DNA of 64,000 nucleotides from Nitrospira sp. Lineage in GTDB: Bacteria; Nitrospirota; Nitrospiria; Nitrospirales; Nitrospiraceae. This document shows positions 51,761 through 60,416 of this stretch, one piece after another. Below the pieces are notes generated by a model, which saw only the letters and a program-made list of their open reading frames with translations, had not been told where the DNA came from and did no database searches. The position numbers were made by a program, and so were the translations under genes. The first letter of the stretch is position 1. Every line of letters starts with the position of its first letter. The DNA lies in assembly GCA_024760525.1 (NCBI GenBank), contig CP060499.1, positions 2,542,001 through 2,606,000 of the forward strand, in the 5' to 3' direction.

Positions 51761-52072
51761 TCAGAGCTGCATCCGTTGAATCTCTTCATAGGCCGCGACC
51801 AGCTTGTTCCGGATCTGCATCATCAATTGGAACGACACGTCCGCCTCCTGCAAGGCGACCATCGTGCGATGAAGATCCTGCGATTCGCCCGTCATGAGGG
51901 CATCCACCGCCCGGTTGGATTCTATTTTCGCCTCATTGACTTTTCCGATGGCGGACTTGAGGGAGTCCACGAACCCGGAGGTACCCGAGGTTTCGGCGAG
52001 GCCGGCCGCCCCAATCTTCGCCGCATCGGCGATGGGAGCGATACCGGATGTCACCCCGTAAATTTGACTCAT
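51761..52072 (-). CDS. fliE: Hook-basal body protein FliE
   Basis: 103 residues from the second of two tandem ATGs (52072), five bases after GGGAGG. The C-terminal DLHRTMVALQEADVSFQLMMQIRNKLVAAYEEIQRMQ (in part) is the FliE signature. It links the MS ring to the rod. Its first ATG overlaps the flgC stop region, so flgC and fliE are coupled. Confidence 0.95.
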   Translation of the reverse strand: MSQIYGVTSGIAPIADAAKIGAAGLAETSGTSGFVDSLKSAIGKVNEAKIESNRAVDALMTGESQDLHRTMVALQEADVSFQLMMQIRNKLVAAYEEIQRMQL

Positions 52073-52074
52073 CA

Positions 52075-52524
52075 TTACCTCCCGATCTCGAGCGCCTTGT
52101 TCCACATGGCGCGTGTCGCGTTGATCGCCTGGACGTTGGCTTCATAAGCGCGCGAGGCCCCGATCATATTCACCATTTCTTCCATGACGTTCACGTTGGG
52201 CAGACGGACGAACCCTTTTTTATCGGCATCCGGGTGATGCGGGTCATAGATCAGCTGCCCGGGTTTGGGATCTTCCACGACCTTTGCCACGGAAACCCCT
52301 TCGAGCGCACGCGCCGATGGTCCAAGGGCGACTTGGCGGAAGGCCCGCTGAAACGCGCTGGGGACCGCGGTCGAGCGAAAGACGACGTCGCGTCGTTTGT
52401 ACGGACCACCCGTTGGAGTCTTGGTCGATTGCGCGTTCGCAAGATTGCTGGCAATGACATTGAGTCGTCGCCGTTGGGCATCCAAACCGGAAACCGATAC
52501 GGCCATACTGTCGGACATTTCCAT
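52075..52524 (-). CDS. flgC: Proximal rod protein FlgC
   Basis: 149 residues from ATG 52524 with AGGAGG six bases upstream; the earlier TTG lacks support. It has LDAQRRRLNVIASNLANAQSTKTPTGGPYKRR (in part) and NVNVMEEMVNMIGASRAYEANVQAINATRAM (in part), the rod signatures. Length is typical. It follows flgB after 74 bp. Confidence 0.96.
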   Translation of the reverse strand: MEMSDSMAVSVSGLDAQRRRLNVIASNLANAQSTKTPTGGPYKRRDVVFRSTAVPSAFQRAFRQVALGPSARALEGVSVAKVVEDPKPGQLIYDPHHPDADKKGFVRLPNVNVMEEMVNMIGASRAYEANVQAINATRAMWNKALEIGR

Positions 52525-52598
52525 ATACAACCTCCTCGCTGGTCGCTAGCTCTCGGCAAACATCTGTCGGACGTCAATTGTTTGTTGACGGTCATCCG

Positions 52599-53009
52599 TC
52601 ATCGCGCATCTCGTATGGCGCTCAACAACCCTCGGAATTTGGCGGCCAGTATCGTGGTCGCCGCGTTGTACTGCATGGCGTTCTCGGATAACTTCGCCAT
52701 CTCCAACTCGAGATTCACGGAGTTCGCGTCGAGAGGAAGATCCCCCGCCGGCATTTCGCTGAGCTTCCCCGTGACGGCTTGCACCCCTTGCGGCCCATGG
52801 ACGCCGAAATGCCGAGACTGAGTGGCCGCCAGCATGATCGGCAGGCGCCCCTTATGCGCAGAATGCAATTGGTCCATGAAGTTCAGCTCCGACGCGCGAT
52901 AGCCCGGTGTTTCTTCGTTGGCCAGGTTCGAGGCGATCACACGCTGCCGCGCACTGCGAAGATCGAGTGTCCGTTCCAATAGTCGCATGGTTCGATCAAA
53001 AATCTTCAT
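52599..53009 (-). CDS. flgB: Proximal rod protein FlgB
   Basis: 136 residues. RSARQRVIASNLANEETPGYRASELNFMDQL (in part) and a C-terminal LAKFRGLLSAI-type end (AAKFRGLLSAI) are FlgB features. First gene of the long flgBC-fliEFGHIJ unit. A -24/-12 element 50-65 bp upstream places it under sigma-54. The FlrBC-like pair, which would activate it, lies directly upstream on the same strand. Confidence 0.95.
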   Translation of the reverse strand: MKIFDRTMRLLERTLDLRSARQRVIASNLANEETPGYRASELNFMDQLHSAHKGRLPIMLAATQSRHFGVHGPQGVQAVTGKLSEMPAGDLPLDANSVNLELEMAKLSENAMQYNAATTILAAKFRGLLSAIRDAR

Positions 53010-53058
53010 AACCTTGTGCTCCCTTCAGTATGCGGCGGCGTACCGCTTCCGCTTTGAT

Positions 53059-53074
53059 TGCAACCCTAATGCCT
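53059..53074 (-). promoter_or_regulatory. Sigma-54 promoter of flgBC-fliEFGHIJ
   Basis: Minus strand AGGCATT-AGGG-TTGCA with GG and GC ten bases apart. Predicted start near 53048, 39 nt before the flgB ATG. The spacer AGGG is the same as in the flgF promoter. Confidence 0.65.
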
Positions 53075-53210
53075 GCTTGAGCCGTCCGGCGATGGCTGAG
53101 ACTCCAGCTTCCTCCCGCTCACACGGCTTGCGGCACCACACGTTGTGGTGCTCTGTTCGGAGCGAGCCGTGGCTCGGGACGAACTTGCCGACCGGCAATT
53201 CTTGCCTCCC

Positions 53211-54623
53211 TCATGGCGTGATGATCGACAATGTCTGCTCGCTCTCCCGATACTCCCGCAGCTTGTTTCGTAGCGTGCGGATGCTGATGCCTAATTCTTT
53301 CGCGGCGTGTGTGCGATTGTCTTTCACGCGCGCCAGCGTCTTAAAGATCAATTCCCGTTCCATCTCCCACAGAGATCCGTTCGCCGGCTGTTGCGGACGG
53401 ACGAGCTGCGCCGCCGTCTCGTCGCTTCGCTCCGGAGGGCAATGATCGGGAAGGATGGGACTCTGCCCGGCCAACAGCACCGCCCGTTCCATCACGTTCT
53501 CCAGCTCGCGCACGTTTCCCTTCCACACCAGCCGCTGCAAATGCGCGATGGCGCTCTCCGACAAGGACGGCGGAGTCAGGCCGTTCCTCGTGGCCGATTG
53601 GTTCACAAAATGCCGCGCGAGGAGAGGAATATCGGCGATGCGCTCGCGTAGCGGTGGGACGGTGATGGGAAATACGTTCAACCGATAGTAGAGATCCTCG
53701 CGAAAGCGGCCTTGTTCGACCTCGCGATAGAGCCCCCGATTCGTCGTGGCGATCACGCGGATGTTGACGGGAACCGGATCGCGTCCGCCGATCCGATCCA
53801 CCTCGCGTTCTTGCAAGACACGCAGCAACTTCGCTTGAAGGGTCAGGTTCATTTCGCTGATCTCGTCCAGGAGCAGCGTTCCGGAATGCGCCATCTCAAA
53901 CTTGCCGATTTTTCTGATCAAGGCGCCGGTAAACGCGCCGCGCTCGTGGCCGAAGAGTTCGCTCTCGAGTAGCCCATCCGGCAATGCGGCGCAGTTGACC
54001 GCGATGAATGGCCGATGCGCCCGTGGGCTTCTATTGTGGATGAACCGAGCCAAGAGCTCTTTCCCCGTACCGCTCTCTCCATGGATGAGCACGGTCGCTT
54101 GGCTGGACGCCACCCCCTCGATTGTGCTCAACAGTCTGACCATTCCGGGGTCTTGAGTTAAGATCGCCCGGTTATCGGCCGGTTGGGTAAGCAGGTCCGT
54201 TCCGGCGCCTTCTTCCCGTCCCGCTTTGAGATTCACGATGATTCGCTCCAACAAGTCCATAGAAAACGGCTTCAAGAGGTATTCGCTGGCGCCGAGCTTC
54301 ATCGCCTCGACCGCCGTTTCGATCGTTCCATAGGCCGTCATGAGCACGATTGTGACCTGCGGCGCTCGCGACTTGATCTCTTTGATCAAGTCCAGGCCGC
54401 TCAGGCGTGGCATCCGGAGGTCGGTCAGTACCATCCAGGGACGGAACCGGACGATCCGTTCCATCGCATCGACTCCGTCGGAGGCCCCTTGCACGGAATA
54501 GCCCAGCCGCCTGACAGTCTCCGTCAGCGCCGCCCGCATCGACGGGTCATCGTCGACAATCAAGATCCGTTCGCTTTCGTCGGTACTCTCTGAAAGAGTG
54601 CTGTTCTTATCGCGGTCACTCAT
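53211..54623 (-). CDS. Sigma-54-dependent response regulator, FlrC/FleR-like
   Basis: 470 residues: receiver (IVDDDPSMR, phospho-Asp D68 in LTDLRMP), AAA+ domain with Walker A GESGTGKELLARF, the sigma-54-contacting loop GAFTGA in ELFGHERGAFTGALIRK, and a Fis-type HTH (THAAKELGISIRTLRNKL). It should activate sigma-54 flagellar promoters after phosphorylation. It overlaps the kinase gene by 8 bp, the arrangement of FlrB/FlrC or FleS/FleR, and lies just upstream of flgB. Exact orthology is inferred from the context. Confidence 0.9.
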   Translation of the reverse strand: MSDRDKNSTLSESTDESERILIVDDDPSMRAALTETVRRLGYSVQGASDGVDAMERIVRFRPWMVLTDLRMPRLSGLDLIKEIKSRAPQVTIVLMTAYGTIETAVEAMKLGASEYLLKPFSMDLLERIIVNLKAGREEGAGTDLLTQPADNRAILTQDPGMVRLLSTIEGVASSQATVLIHGESGTGKELLARFIHNRSPRAHRPFIAVNCAALPDGLLESELFGHERGAFTGALIRKIGKFEMAHSGTLLLDEISEMNLTLQAKLLRVLQEREVDRIGGRDPVPVNIRVIATTNRGLYREVEQGRFREDLYYRLNVFPITVPPLRERIADIPLLARHFVNQSATRNGLTPPSLSESAIAHLQRLVWKGNVRELENVMERAVLLAGQSPILPDHCPPERSDETAAQLVRPQQPANGSLWEMERELIFKTLARVKDNRTHAAKELGISIRTLRNKLREYRESEQTLSIITP

Positions 54624-55887
54624 GAGACCAATCCTCCGCTAATGCCAAATTGCGTTCCACAGGGTCGGTTTCACCGGATTCAAGCTGGTTCTGCGTCACC
54701 GATGGATGCGGCAGAATAATCGAACAAGAGGTGCCTTGACCCACTGTGCTCTCGACGTCGATCCGACCTTGATGGGCTTCGACGATTGAATGGACGATGG
54801 CAAGACCGAGACCGGTGCCTTCATCCTTCGTCGTGAAGAAGGGATCAAACATGCGCGAGCGATGAGCCGGATCGATGCCGATACCGGAATCGCGCACGGT
54901 CAGACGAACGGAGGGCAGGCCGAGTGTCTGGACCGGTTCCTTGTGAAGACCGACCACCAAGATGCCTCCGTTGGGCATCGCCTGCACGGCGTTCACGACC
55001 AGATTCAAGACGACTTGTTTCAGCTGCCCCTCATGGCACCAGATCGAACGGGTCTCCCGATCGAGGTCCACTCGGATCTCCACCGGCACTTTGGCGATCG
55101 TATGGGCCGCCAGTTTGATGGAATTGCGGATCAACGGCTCAACCGGGTACCAGCCACGAGCCATGCGTACCGGTGTTGTGTACAGCAAGAGATTGGCCAG
55201 CAAGCGGTCCATCGACTGGACGGCTTGCGAAATCTGCTCGGCATAGCGTTTGGCGGACGGGTGTTCGTCCAGATCGCGCTGGAGCATGGACGCAAAGAGC
55301 TCCACGCTGCCCAGCGGATTTCTGATTTCATGCGCGATCCGTCCGATGAGTTCCCCCATGGCCGCAAGTCTTTCCTTGCGCTGCAGTTGCTCTTCGAGCT
55401 GATACACCCGAGTGATGTCCTGAATCAGGACGAGGTGACCGGAGGCATCTCCGGAATTGTTGTGCAACGGTACCCGGCTGATGGAGACCAACGCCTGCCC
55501 GATGCGTTGCGGCCGATCACACACGCTGAGGCCCGCACGAGACAAAACGTCGGAGGCGCGACGATTCCGCAGTTCGGCATCCGTCGCCCCGAGCAACGCT
55601 CCGGCGGCTCGGTTGCTCCGGCTGATGATCTCAGAATCGTCCACCACCAAGACCCCGGTCGATAAGGACTCGAGGATGCCGTCGAGATGCACGCGCATGG
55701 CCTCGTTCTGACAAAGCTGCCGGCGCAGGGCCTCATTGCTGTGAGCCAATTCCACATCCATCTGCTCCACACGCGCGGTGAGCGCGTGATACGATTGCTG
55801 CAGGGTATGGGCGGCTTCATCGAAGCTTTTGAACGCCGCGCAAAGCAGTTCTCGTTCCTCAGGACGCCCTGTGGTCGCGATGGTCAT
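54616..55887 (-). CDS. PAS-domain sensor histidine kinase, FlrB/FleS-like
   Basis: 423 residues from ATG 55887, in ATGA overlap with the TPR gene and preceded by GGAGGGATT; a longer frame to 56058 lies inside that gene. No membrane helices, so a cytosolic kinase as in FleS/FlrB. N-terminal coiled coil, a PAS domain (about 62-160), HisKA with IGRIAHEIRNPLGSVELF (H186), and HATPase with LNLVVNAVQAMPNGG and EGTGLGLAIV. Its partner is the response regulator that overlaps it. Confidence 0.88.
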   Translation of the reverse strand: MTIATTGRPEERELLCAAFKSFDEAAHTLQQSYHALTARVEQMDVELAHSNEALRRQLCQNEAMRVHLDGILESLSTGVLVVDDSEIISRSNRAAGALLGATDAELRNRRASDVLSRAGLSVCDRPQRIGQALVSISRVPLHNNSGDASGHLVLIQDITRVYQLEEQLQRKERLAAMGELIGRIAHEIRNPLGSVELFASMLQRDLDEHPSAKRYAEQISQAVQSMDRLLANLLLYTTPVRMARGWYPVEPLIRNSIKLAAHTIAKVPVEIRVDLDRETRSIWCHEGQLKQVVLNLVVNAVQAMPNGGILVVGLHKEPVQTLGLPSVRLTVRDSGIGIDPAHRSRMFDPFFTTKDEGTGLGLAIVHSIVEAHQGRIDVESTVGQGTSCSIILPHPSVTQNQLESGETDPVERNLALAEDWSHE

Positions 55888-58064
55888 AATCCCTCCGCAT
55901 TCGCCGAACGGCGGACGCCTTGCAAGCTGGCTTTGAGCGATGCCGCCAGCCGGTTGACCGTCTGGTCCCCGGCCACATCGAGTTCCGCCAGCGCGACGGT
56001 GGCGCGATCGTACTGCTTCAACGCCGTCCAATGCTGAGCGGTTTGGAGATGCGCCCATTCCGCTTGGCTCGCCTTCGGTTTCTTTTCCAACACCGCCAGA
56101 TAAGCCGTGATGGCCCGTTCATGCCGATTCAATCGAGACAAGGTATCCGCGTAAGCCAGGAGTGTATCGGGTGATTTCCCCGCGCCGGCTTTGAACGCTT
56201 CTTCGTACGCCAGCGCAGACTCGTCGAGCTTCTCCAGTTCTCCCAACGTCTTGGCCAACTGCAGATACATCGCCGGCCGTTCAGGATGAACCGGATGGCG
56301 CATGAGCCATGTGCGACAGAGATGGAGAAGGCCTTGCAAATCCCGCTGTTGCCGCATGGCGGCGATGAGCAGGTGCAGCACCTCCCCTTCGTATTGTCCG
56401 ATAGGAAACTGAAACCGGTATCGCTCAAGGACTTTTCGGGCGGCCTCAGGATCCCGTTGATCGAGGTAGATCTTTCCCAGGCTGATCAAGGCCGGTTCTA
56501 TCAAGGCCGGCTCTCGATGCGCCTTCATCACCTGTTGGTGGAGCCGTAGGGCTTCCCGTGCGAACCCGATACGTCGATGGGCCTCGGCGATTTCGAGCAG
56601 CAACGGAGAACGCGCATAACGTTGTTCTCCGGTCGCGCCGTAGCGGTGAAAGAGACTCACCACCGTGAGATCGTCATGCGAGGACACCGCCGCTTCGATC
56701 CAAGGCGTCAAGAGAGCCGACAGACGCTCCGAAGCCTTCAGCGACCACGGAGCGCTTCCAGGCTCGGTTCGAATGGTGACGTCCCTGTATGCCCCAAGCG
56801 CCCGATTCATGTCATTCGCATCTTCGTACCCCTTCCCCAGGTAAAACAGCGCCTCGCCGCCGATGGGAGTATCCGTCTCTTGCGTCGCGATCGCCTCCAG
56901 CAGCGCTCGGTAGGATGTGTCGGTCTGATCCGGGACCGGTACGTCGTGCATCATGGCGCGCACCGTGAGCCCGACCCAATTTCCTCCGGCCGGGAGCATG
57001 TTTTCCCCGCGAAGGGTGGCGATCCGCAGCCTGGCCGTCGCCGCCAAGGGGCTTTGAGGGTACAGCGAGGGAATCAACGCATAAACAAACTCCGCGAGCG
57101 GCTGTTTGGACCCCGCCCGGAAGCTCTCGGCCGCCTGCAGCAACGCTGCAGGGGCGTACTCGTGGTGTGGATGCAGATTGTAGAAGAGCATCATGAGCTC
57201 TCGGACAGGCGCCTCATGATGCAATTCAACCTGTGTAACAGCGTACCACTGGAGAGCCAGAGGGTCACCCCTGAAGAGGGTCGGCCATCGCCGATAACTC
57301 AGGTCGTAGAAGATATGCGCTTCCGCAAATCGTCGCTGCCGGAACAGGGCATGGGCCAATCCCAGCGTAGCCCCTTGAAGCAGCCGGTCATCCTCGCTTC
57401 GCTTTCTCACATTGGCATAGGCGTGCTCGGCATCCTTCCATTTGCTCATCGCCATGAACGTGTGTCCCAGCCCGAGCAGAGCCCGATTCGCGTCGAACGG
57501 AAGGTGGGCGGAATGGGCCATGGCTTGCTCGTAGAATGCCTGTGCTTCCTGAATCCACCCTTGATCAATGTATAAATCCGCGATCCGCCATTCCGCTCTT
57601 CTGGCATTTGCAGACTGTGGATGATCATGGAGAAGCTTTTTGTACTCCTGAATCGCGTCCAACCGATGTGGCGTGGAGAGATCGTCACGCAGCGACAGCT
57701 CGACCAAAAACGCCTTCGCCGATGGAACGAGGACGCTTGCGGGATGTTCTTTGACGATCATCTCGAAAAATCGTCGCGCTTCAACCCAGGACTTCTTTCT
57801 ATAGGCAGACTGGCCTTCTTCCCACGCCAGACCTTCAATTCCTTGAGAGAGGCCTTCCAGACGGGGTCCGTCGTCGGGCAAGAGCTGGAGGAGCCGGTCG
57901 ACCGGCTCCGGATTGCGCACCGAGGGGGCCCGCTCGGTGACGGCGGCCGACAAGGTGGGAGGAGATGAGCGGCCGGAAGACTCCCCAATGGCTGAGGGAG
58001 GGATCGCCATCCAGACGGCGGTCCAGAGAATCAACGGAGCATATAAAGGGCGGTATCGATGCAC
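55884..58064 (-). CDS. Secreted TPR-repeat protein, first gene of the FlrBC-like operon
   Basis: 726 residues, GTG start. A signal peptide (APLILWTAVWMAIPPSAIG) leads to a long array of helical repeats typical of TPR/YbgF-like proteins, such as FFEMIVKEHPASVLVPSAKAFLVEL and EAFKAGAGKSPDTLLAYADTLSRL (in part). It overlaps the kinase gene as ATGA. Its role is not known; a periplasmic scaffold or sensor that tells the kinase about rod or envelope state is a guess. The predicted sigma-54 start is only 4 nt ahead of the GTG. Confidence 0.75.
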   Translation of the reverse strand: MHRYRPLYAPLILWTAVWMAIPPSAIGESSGRSSPPTLSAAVTERAPSVRNPEPVDRLLQLLPDDGPRLEGLSQGIEGLAWEEGQSAYRKKSWVEARRFFEMIVKEHPASVLVPSAKAFLVELSLRDDLSTPHRLDAIQEYKKLLHDHPQSANARRAEWRIADLYIDQGWIQEAQAFYEQAMAHSAHLPFDANRALLGLGHTFMAMSKWKDAEHAYANVRKRSEDDRLLQGATLGLAHALFRQRRFAEAHIFYDLSYRRWPTLFRGDPLALQWYAVTQVELHHEAPVRELMMLFYNLHPHHEYAPAALLQAAESFRAGSKQPLAEFVYALIPSLYPQSPLAATARLRIATLRGENMLPAGGNWVGLTVRAMMHDVPVPDQTDTSYRALLEAIATQETDTPIGGEALFYLGKGYEDANDMNRALGAYRDVTIRTEPGSAPWSLKASERLSALLTPWIEAAVSSHDDLTVVSLFHRYGATGEQRYARSPLLLEIAEAHRRIGFAREALRLHQQVMKAHREPALIEPALISLGKIYLDQRDPEAARKVLERYRFQFPIGQYEGEVLHLLIAAMRQQRDLQGLLHLCRTWLMRHPVHPERPAMYLQLAKTLGELEKLDESALAYEEAFKAGAGKSPDTLLAYADTLSRLNRHERAITAYLAVLEKKPKASQAEWAHLQTAQHWTALKQYDRATVALAELDVAGDQTVNRLAASLKASLQGVRRSANAEGL

Positions 58065-58078
58065 GGCGATAGGGCATC

Positions 58079-58094
58079 AGCAAGGCTCATGCCC
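58079..58094 (-). promoter_or_regulatory. Sigma-54 promoter of the TPR-kinase-regulator operon
   Basis: Minus strand GGGCATG-AGCC-TTGCT, GG and GC ten bases apart. The predicted start, near 58068, is almost at the GTG codon, so the mRNA would be nearly leaderless or the element is used differently. Confidence 0.5.
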
Positions 58095-58182
58095 TGTGCA
58101 TCCGCAGAAAACTCGAAGGAAATCATGACACTTATCGTGAGCGGTCGTGAACCGCGGCCGGCGGCGTCAGGATTGGCGTCGG

Positions 58183-59634
58183 CTAGGTCGCGATATCGTC
58201 AATCTTTTGACTGGATGGCCCGGGCCACAATGGGAGCGTTTCCAGGTGGGATCGCGGATCAACGCCTTTGCGTTTGAGTTTTTCGACCAACGTCGTCCGA
58301 TTGAGATGGAGAAGTTGAGCGGCGCGAGACGTGACGCCGTTTGCCTTGCGTAACGCCTCCATGATGAGGTGCTTTTCGTACTGCTCGACCTCTCTGGAGA
58401 GATTGATGCCGTCCTCACTGAACCTGAAGAACTGTTCCTTGAATTCAGGGGCGGCCGGTTTCGGACCGATCTTCTGCGGAAGATCCTCTGCCGACAGAAT
58501 GCCGTGCTTCTTCAGGACGACCAGCCGTTCGACCATATTCTCCAGCTCTCGAATGTTCCCAGGCCAATCGTACTTGGTCAACTGGTGCAGCGCCTCGGGG
58601 GTGAAACCCGACACCTCGGTGTGCTTGCTCTGATTGAAGCGGGTCAAAAAGTGATCGATGAGGAGCGGAATGTCGCTGCGGCGGTCTCGGAGGGGCGGGA
58701 TGACGATCGGAATCACATTGAGCCGATAGAACAGATCCTTGCGGAATCGCCTTTCCTCCACGAGCGTTTCCAAATCCTGATTCGTCGCGGCGATGATCCG
58801 CACGTCCACATGAATCGTCCGATTTCCCCCCACCCGCTCGAATTCCCGTTCTTGCAGCACACGGAGCAGCTTCACTTGCAGCGGGAGGCTCATTTCCCCG
58901 ATTTCATCGAGAAAGATGGTCCCGCCATGCGCCAACTCGAAACGGCCCATCCGCGGATGGGTGGCACCGGTAAACGCGCCCTTTTCGTGCCCGAAGAGCT
59001 CCGATTCCAGCAGATTTTCAGGAATGGCCCCGCAATTCACCGGGACCAACGGACGATCTCGCCGAAGACTATTGAAGTGGAGCATGCGGGCCACCAGCTC
59101 CTTGCCCGTGCCGCTCTCCCCTTGAATCATCACCGTGCTGTCGCTGTCGGCGACTTTTTGCACGAAATCCATCACCTGCTGCATCGGCTCGCTGATGCCC
59201 ACCAATTGCTCCAGCCGGTATTGATCCCGCACGGCCTTTCTCAAGAGGTGGTTTTCTTGACGCAGACGATGAAACTCCGCCGCCTTCCGCACCACCACCG
59301 CAACAGTCTCGAGATCAAACGGCTTCGTAATGAAATCGAACGCGCCGGATTTCATGGCACGGACAGCGGTTTCGATCGTGCCGAATCCGGTCATCATGAT
59401 GGGAATGATTTTCGCGTCGAGCTTGGCAAGGCGATCGATAATGGCAAGTCCGTCGATGTCGGGCAGCTGAAAGTCCGTGATCACGATATGGACCACGGCC
59501 TCCCTGACCGCGCGGATCGCCGCGGTCCCATCCTCCGCAGTCGAGACGCTATACCCCTCCTGCACGAGCGTTTCCTGCAGAATGTCCCGGAGCGCGGGAT
59601 CGTCGTCGACAACCAAGACGTGGACTTGACTCAT
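58183..59634 (-). CDS. Second sigma-54-dependent response regulator (NtrC family)
   Basis: 483 residues from ATG 59634 (ATG 59646 is an alternative). Receiver with VVDDDPALRD and phospho-Asp D54 in VITDFQLPDIDG, K in FITKPFD, then linker HRLRQENHLLRKAVRD, AAA+ domain with GESGTGKELVARM and ELFGHEKGAFTGATH, and a C-terminal Fis-type HTH (SRAAQLLHLNRTTLVEKL). The receiver-linker is close to that in the FliH fusion. It lies upstream of the TPR-kinase-regulator operon with a 118-bp gap and could be the master activator (FlrA/FleQ position) although, unlike FleQ, it keeps a phospho-acceptor. Confidence 0.9.
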   Translation of the reverse strand: MSQVHVLVVDDDPALRDILQETLVQEGYSVSTAEDGTAAIRAVREAVVHIVITDFQLPDIDGLAIIDRLAKLDAKIIPIMMTGFGTIETAVRAMKSGAFDFITKPFDLETVAVVVRKAAEFHRLRQENHLLRKAVRDQYRLEQLVGISEPMQQVMDFVQKVADSDSTVMIQGESGTGKELVARMLHFNSLRRDRPLVPVNCGAIPENLLESELFGHEKGAFTGATHPRMGRFELAHGGTIFLDEIGEMSLPLQVKLLRVLQEREFERVGGNRTIHVDVRIIAATNQDLETLVEERRFRKDLFYRLNVIPIVIPPLRDRRSDIPLLIDHFLTRFNQSKHTEVSGFTPEALHQLTKYDWPGNIRELENMVERLVVLKKHGILSAEDLPQKIGPKPAAPEFKEQFFRFSEDGINLSREVEQYEKHLIMEALRKANGVTSRAAQLLHLNRTTLVEKLKRKGVDPRSHLETLPLWPGPSSQKIDDIAT

Positions 59635-59811
59635 GCTCGATACCATTGGGAATACGAAGTACGCGGCGGGGTTAGGATAATCACCAAGGGCATCCAATGC
59701 AAGTTATATCAGTTACCCGACAGCGACCTGATCGGAGGGAGATTTCTTGACGGGCTCTTCGGCCTATTGGTGCTGTTCGACACACCATGTAGACGGTGAG
59801 ACCACGCACAG

Positions 59812-59855
59812 GCTGGGGTAGCTCAATCAGCAGAGCGGCGGTCTTGTAACACCGT
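59812..59855 (+). pseudogene. tRNA-Thr 5'-half remnant
   Basis: The first 38 bases match the intact tRNA-Thr at 61736 in 34 positions, through acceptor 5' strand, D arm and the TGT anticodon, and then diverge. No T arm or acceptor 3' strand follows, so it cannot fold as a tRNA. Confidence 0.65.
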
Positions 59856-59941
59856 TCCGACGCTTCCCTATAAATCTAGAATTTGCAGATTGCGGGAAAG
59901 AGGCTACGGAGAGAGACGGGATTGAGCACGTCAAGCAAAAA

Positions 59942-59990
59942 GCCTGAGGAAGTCGTCCAGGTGGGTGACTCTGGACGACTTCCCTTAGGC
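59942..59990 (-). terminator. Strong rho-independent terminator
   Basis: On the minus strand a stem of about 18-19 bp, beginning GCCTAAGGGAAGTCGTCCAG and closing with CTGGACGACTTCC then TCAGGC, with a ~10-nt loop, followed by TTTTT. It would end transcripts coming from the micro-ORF side. Confidence 0.8.
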
Positions 59991-60156
59991 CAGCCAACAG
60001 CGGGTGATTGTCAGGGTAACTGATCCAGCTGTTGAACTCTCTGGTACCGCTGAACAATCGGGAATGGGGCACAGTCCCGGAAGGATTTTGGGGAGCATGC
60101 CCTTATTGCCAATTCACAAAGCCTCCGTGTCGTTCACAGAATGGGTGTCGCACAGG

Positions 60157-60237
60157 TCAACGCCGCGCGAGTTGAAACACTTGGTACACCAACCCACCGA
60201 TGGTGGCCAACAAGAATACTTCTATGAGGATTGTCAT
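60157..60237 (-). CDS. 26-residue single-membrane-helix micro-protein
   Basis: ATG 60237 with GGGAGGTG nine bases upstream. The peptide MTILIEVFLLATIGGLVYQV continues to FQLARR: one hydrophobic helix with a basic C-terminus, the look of KdpF-like or other small membrane regulators. Too short for family assignment. A strong terminator lies further downstream. Confidence 0.5.
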   Translation of the reverse strand: MTILIEVFLLATIGGLVYQVFQLARR

Positions 60238-60341
60238 AATGTGTTCACCTCCCTTCCTTATCTGTAGCTTATCCTGCGAACATGAATTCTCGATGACGAC
60301 TTCGTGAACATTTCTTCATTGTTCTGAAACATAAAAATAAT

Positions 60342-60386
60342 GCCTATGGAACCGTCTCAGGCTGCACTCCGAAACGGTCCATAGGC
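60342..60386 (-). terminator. Hairpin terminator, copy 1 of a repeated element
   Basis: GCCTATGG pairs with CCATAGGC and ACCGT with ACGGT, with a one-base bulge; on the minus strand the stem is followed by ATTATTTTTATG. It follows the 31-residue ORF. The same stem recurs at 60725-60770. Confidence 0.6.
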
Positions 60387-60416
60387 CGATCGGGAAAGGG
60401 CCTTCAGGTTAGCCTC

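Larger units (their letters stand above)
59635..60156. other. Intergenic region with tRNA remnant and terminator
   Basis: About 520 bp between the NtrC-type gene and a micro-ORF. It contains a tRNA-Thr 5'-half remnant (59812-59855) and a strong minus-strand terminator (59942-59990). A minus-strand frame at 59827-60072 lacks a Shine-Dalgarno and family similarity and is not called. No -24/-12 element is found before the NtrC-type gene. Confidence 0.4.

Noticed and set aside
54790..55665. Plus-strand frame of about 291 codons opposite the FlrB-like kinase
   Set aside because: Shadow frame without domain features.
58369..59799. Plus-strand open frame of about 476 codons opposite the NtrC-type regulator
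   Set aside because: It is the antisense of a gene with complete receiver, AAA+ and HTH motifs. The composition is that of a mirror frame (His/Arg/Leu-rich) in GC-rich DNA, with no domain.
59812..59887. A second functional tRNA-Thr
   Set aside because: Only the 5' half can be aligned; the T arm and acceptor 3' strand are missing, so it is listed as a remnant.
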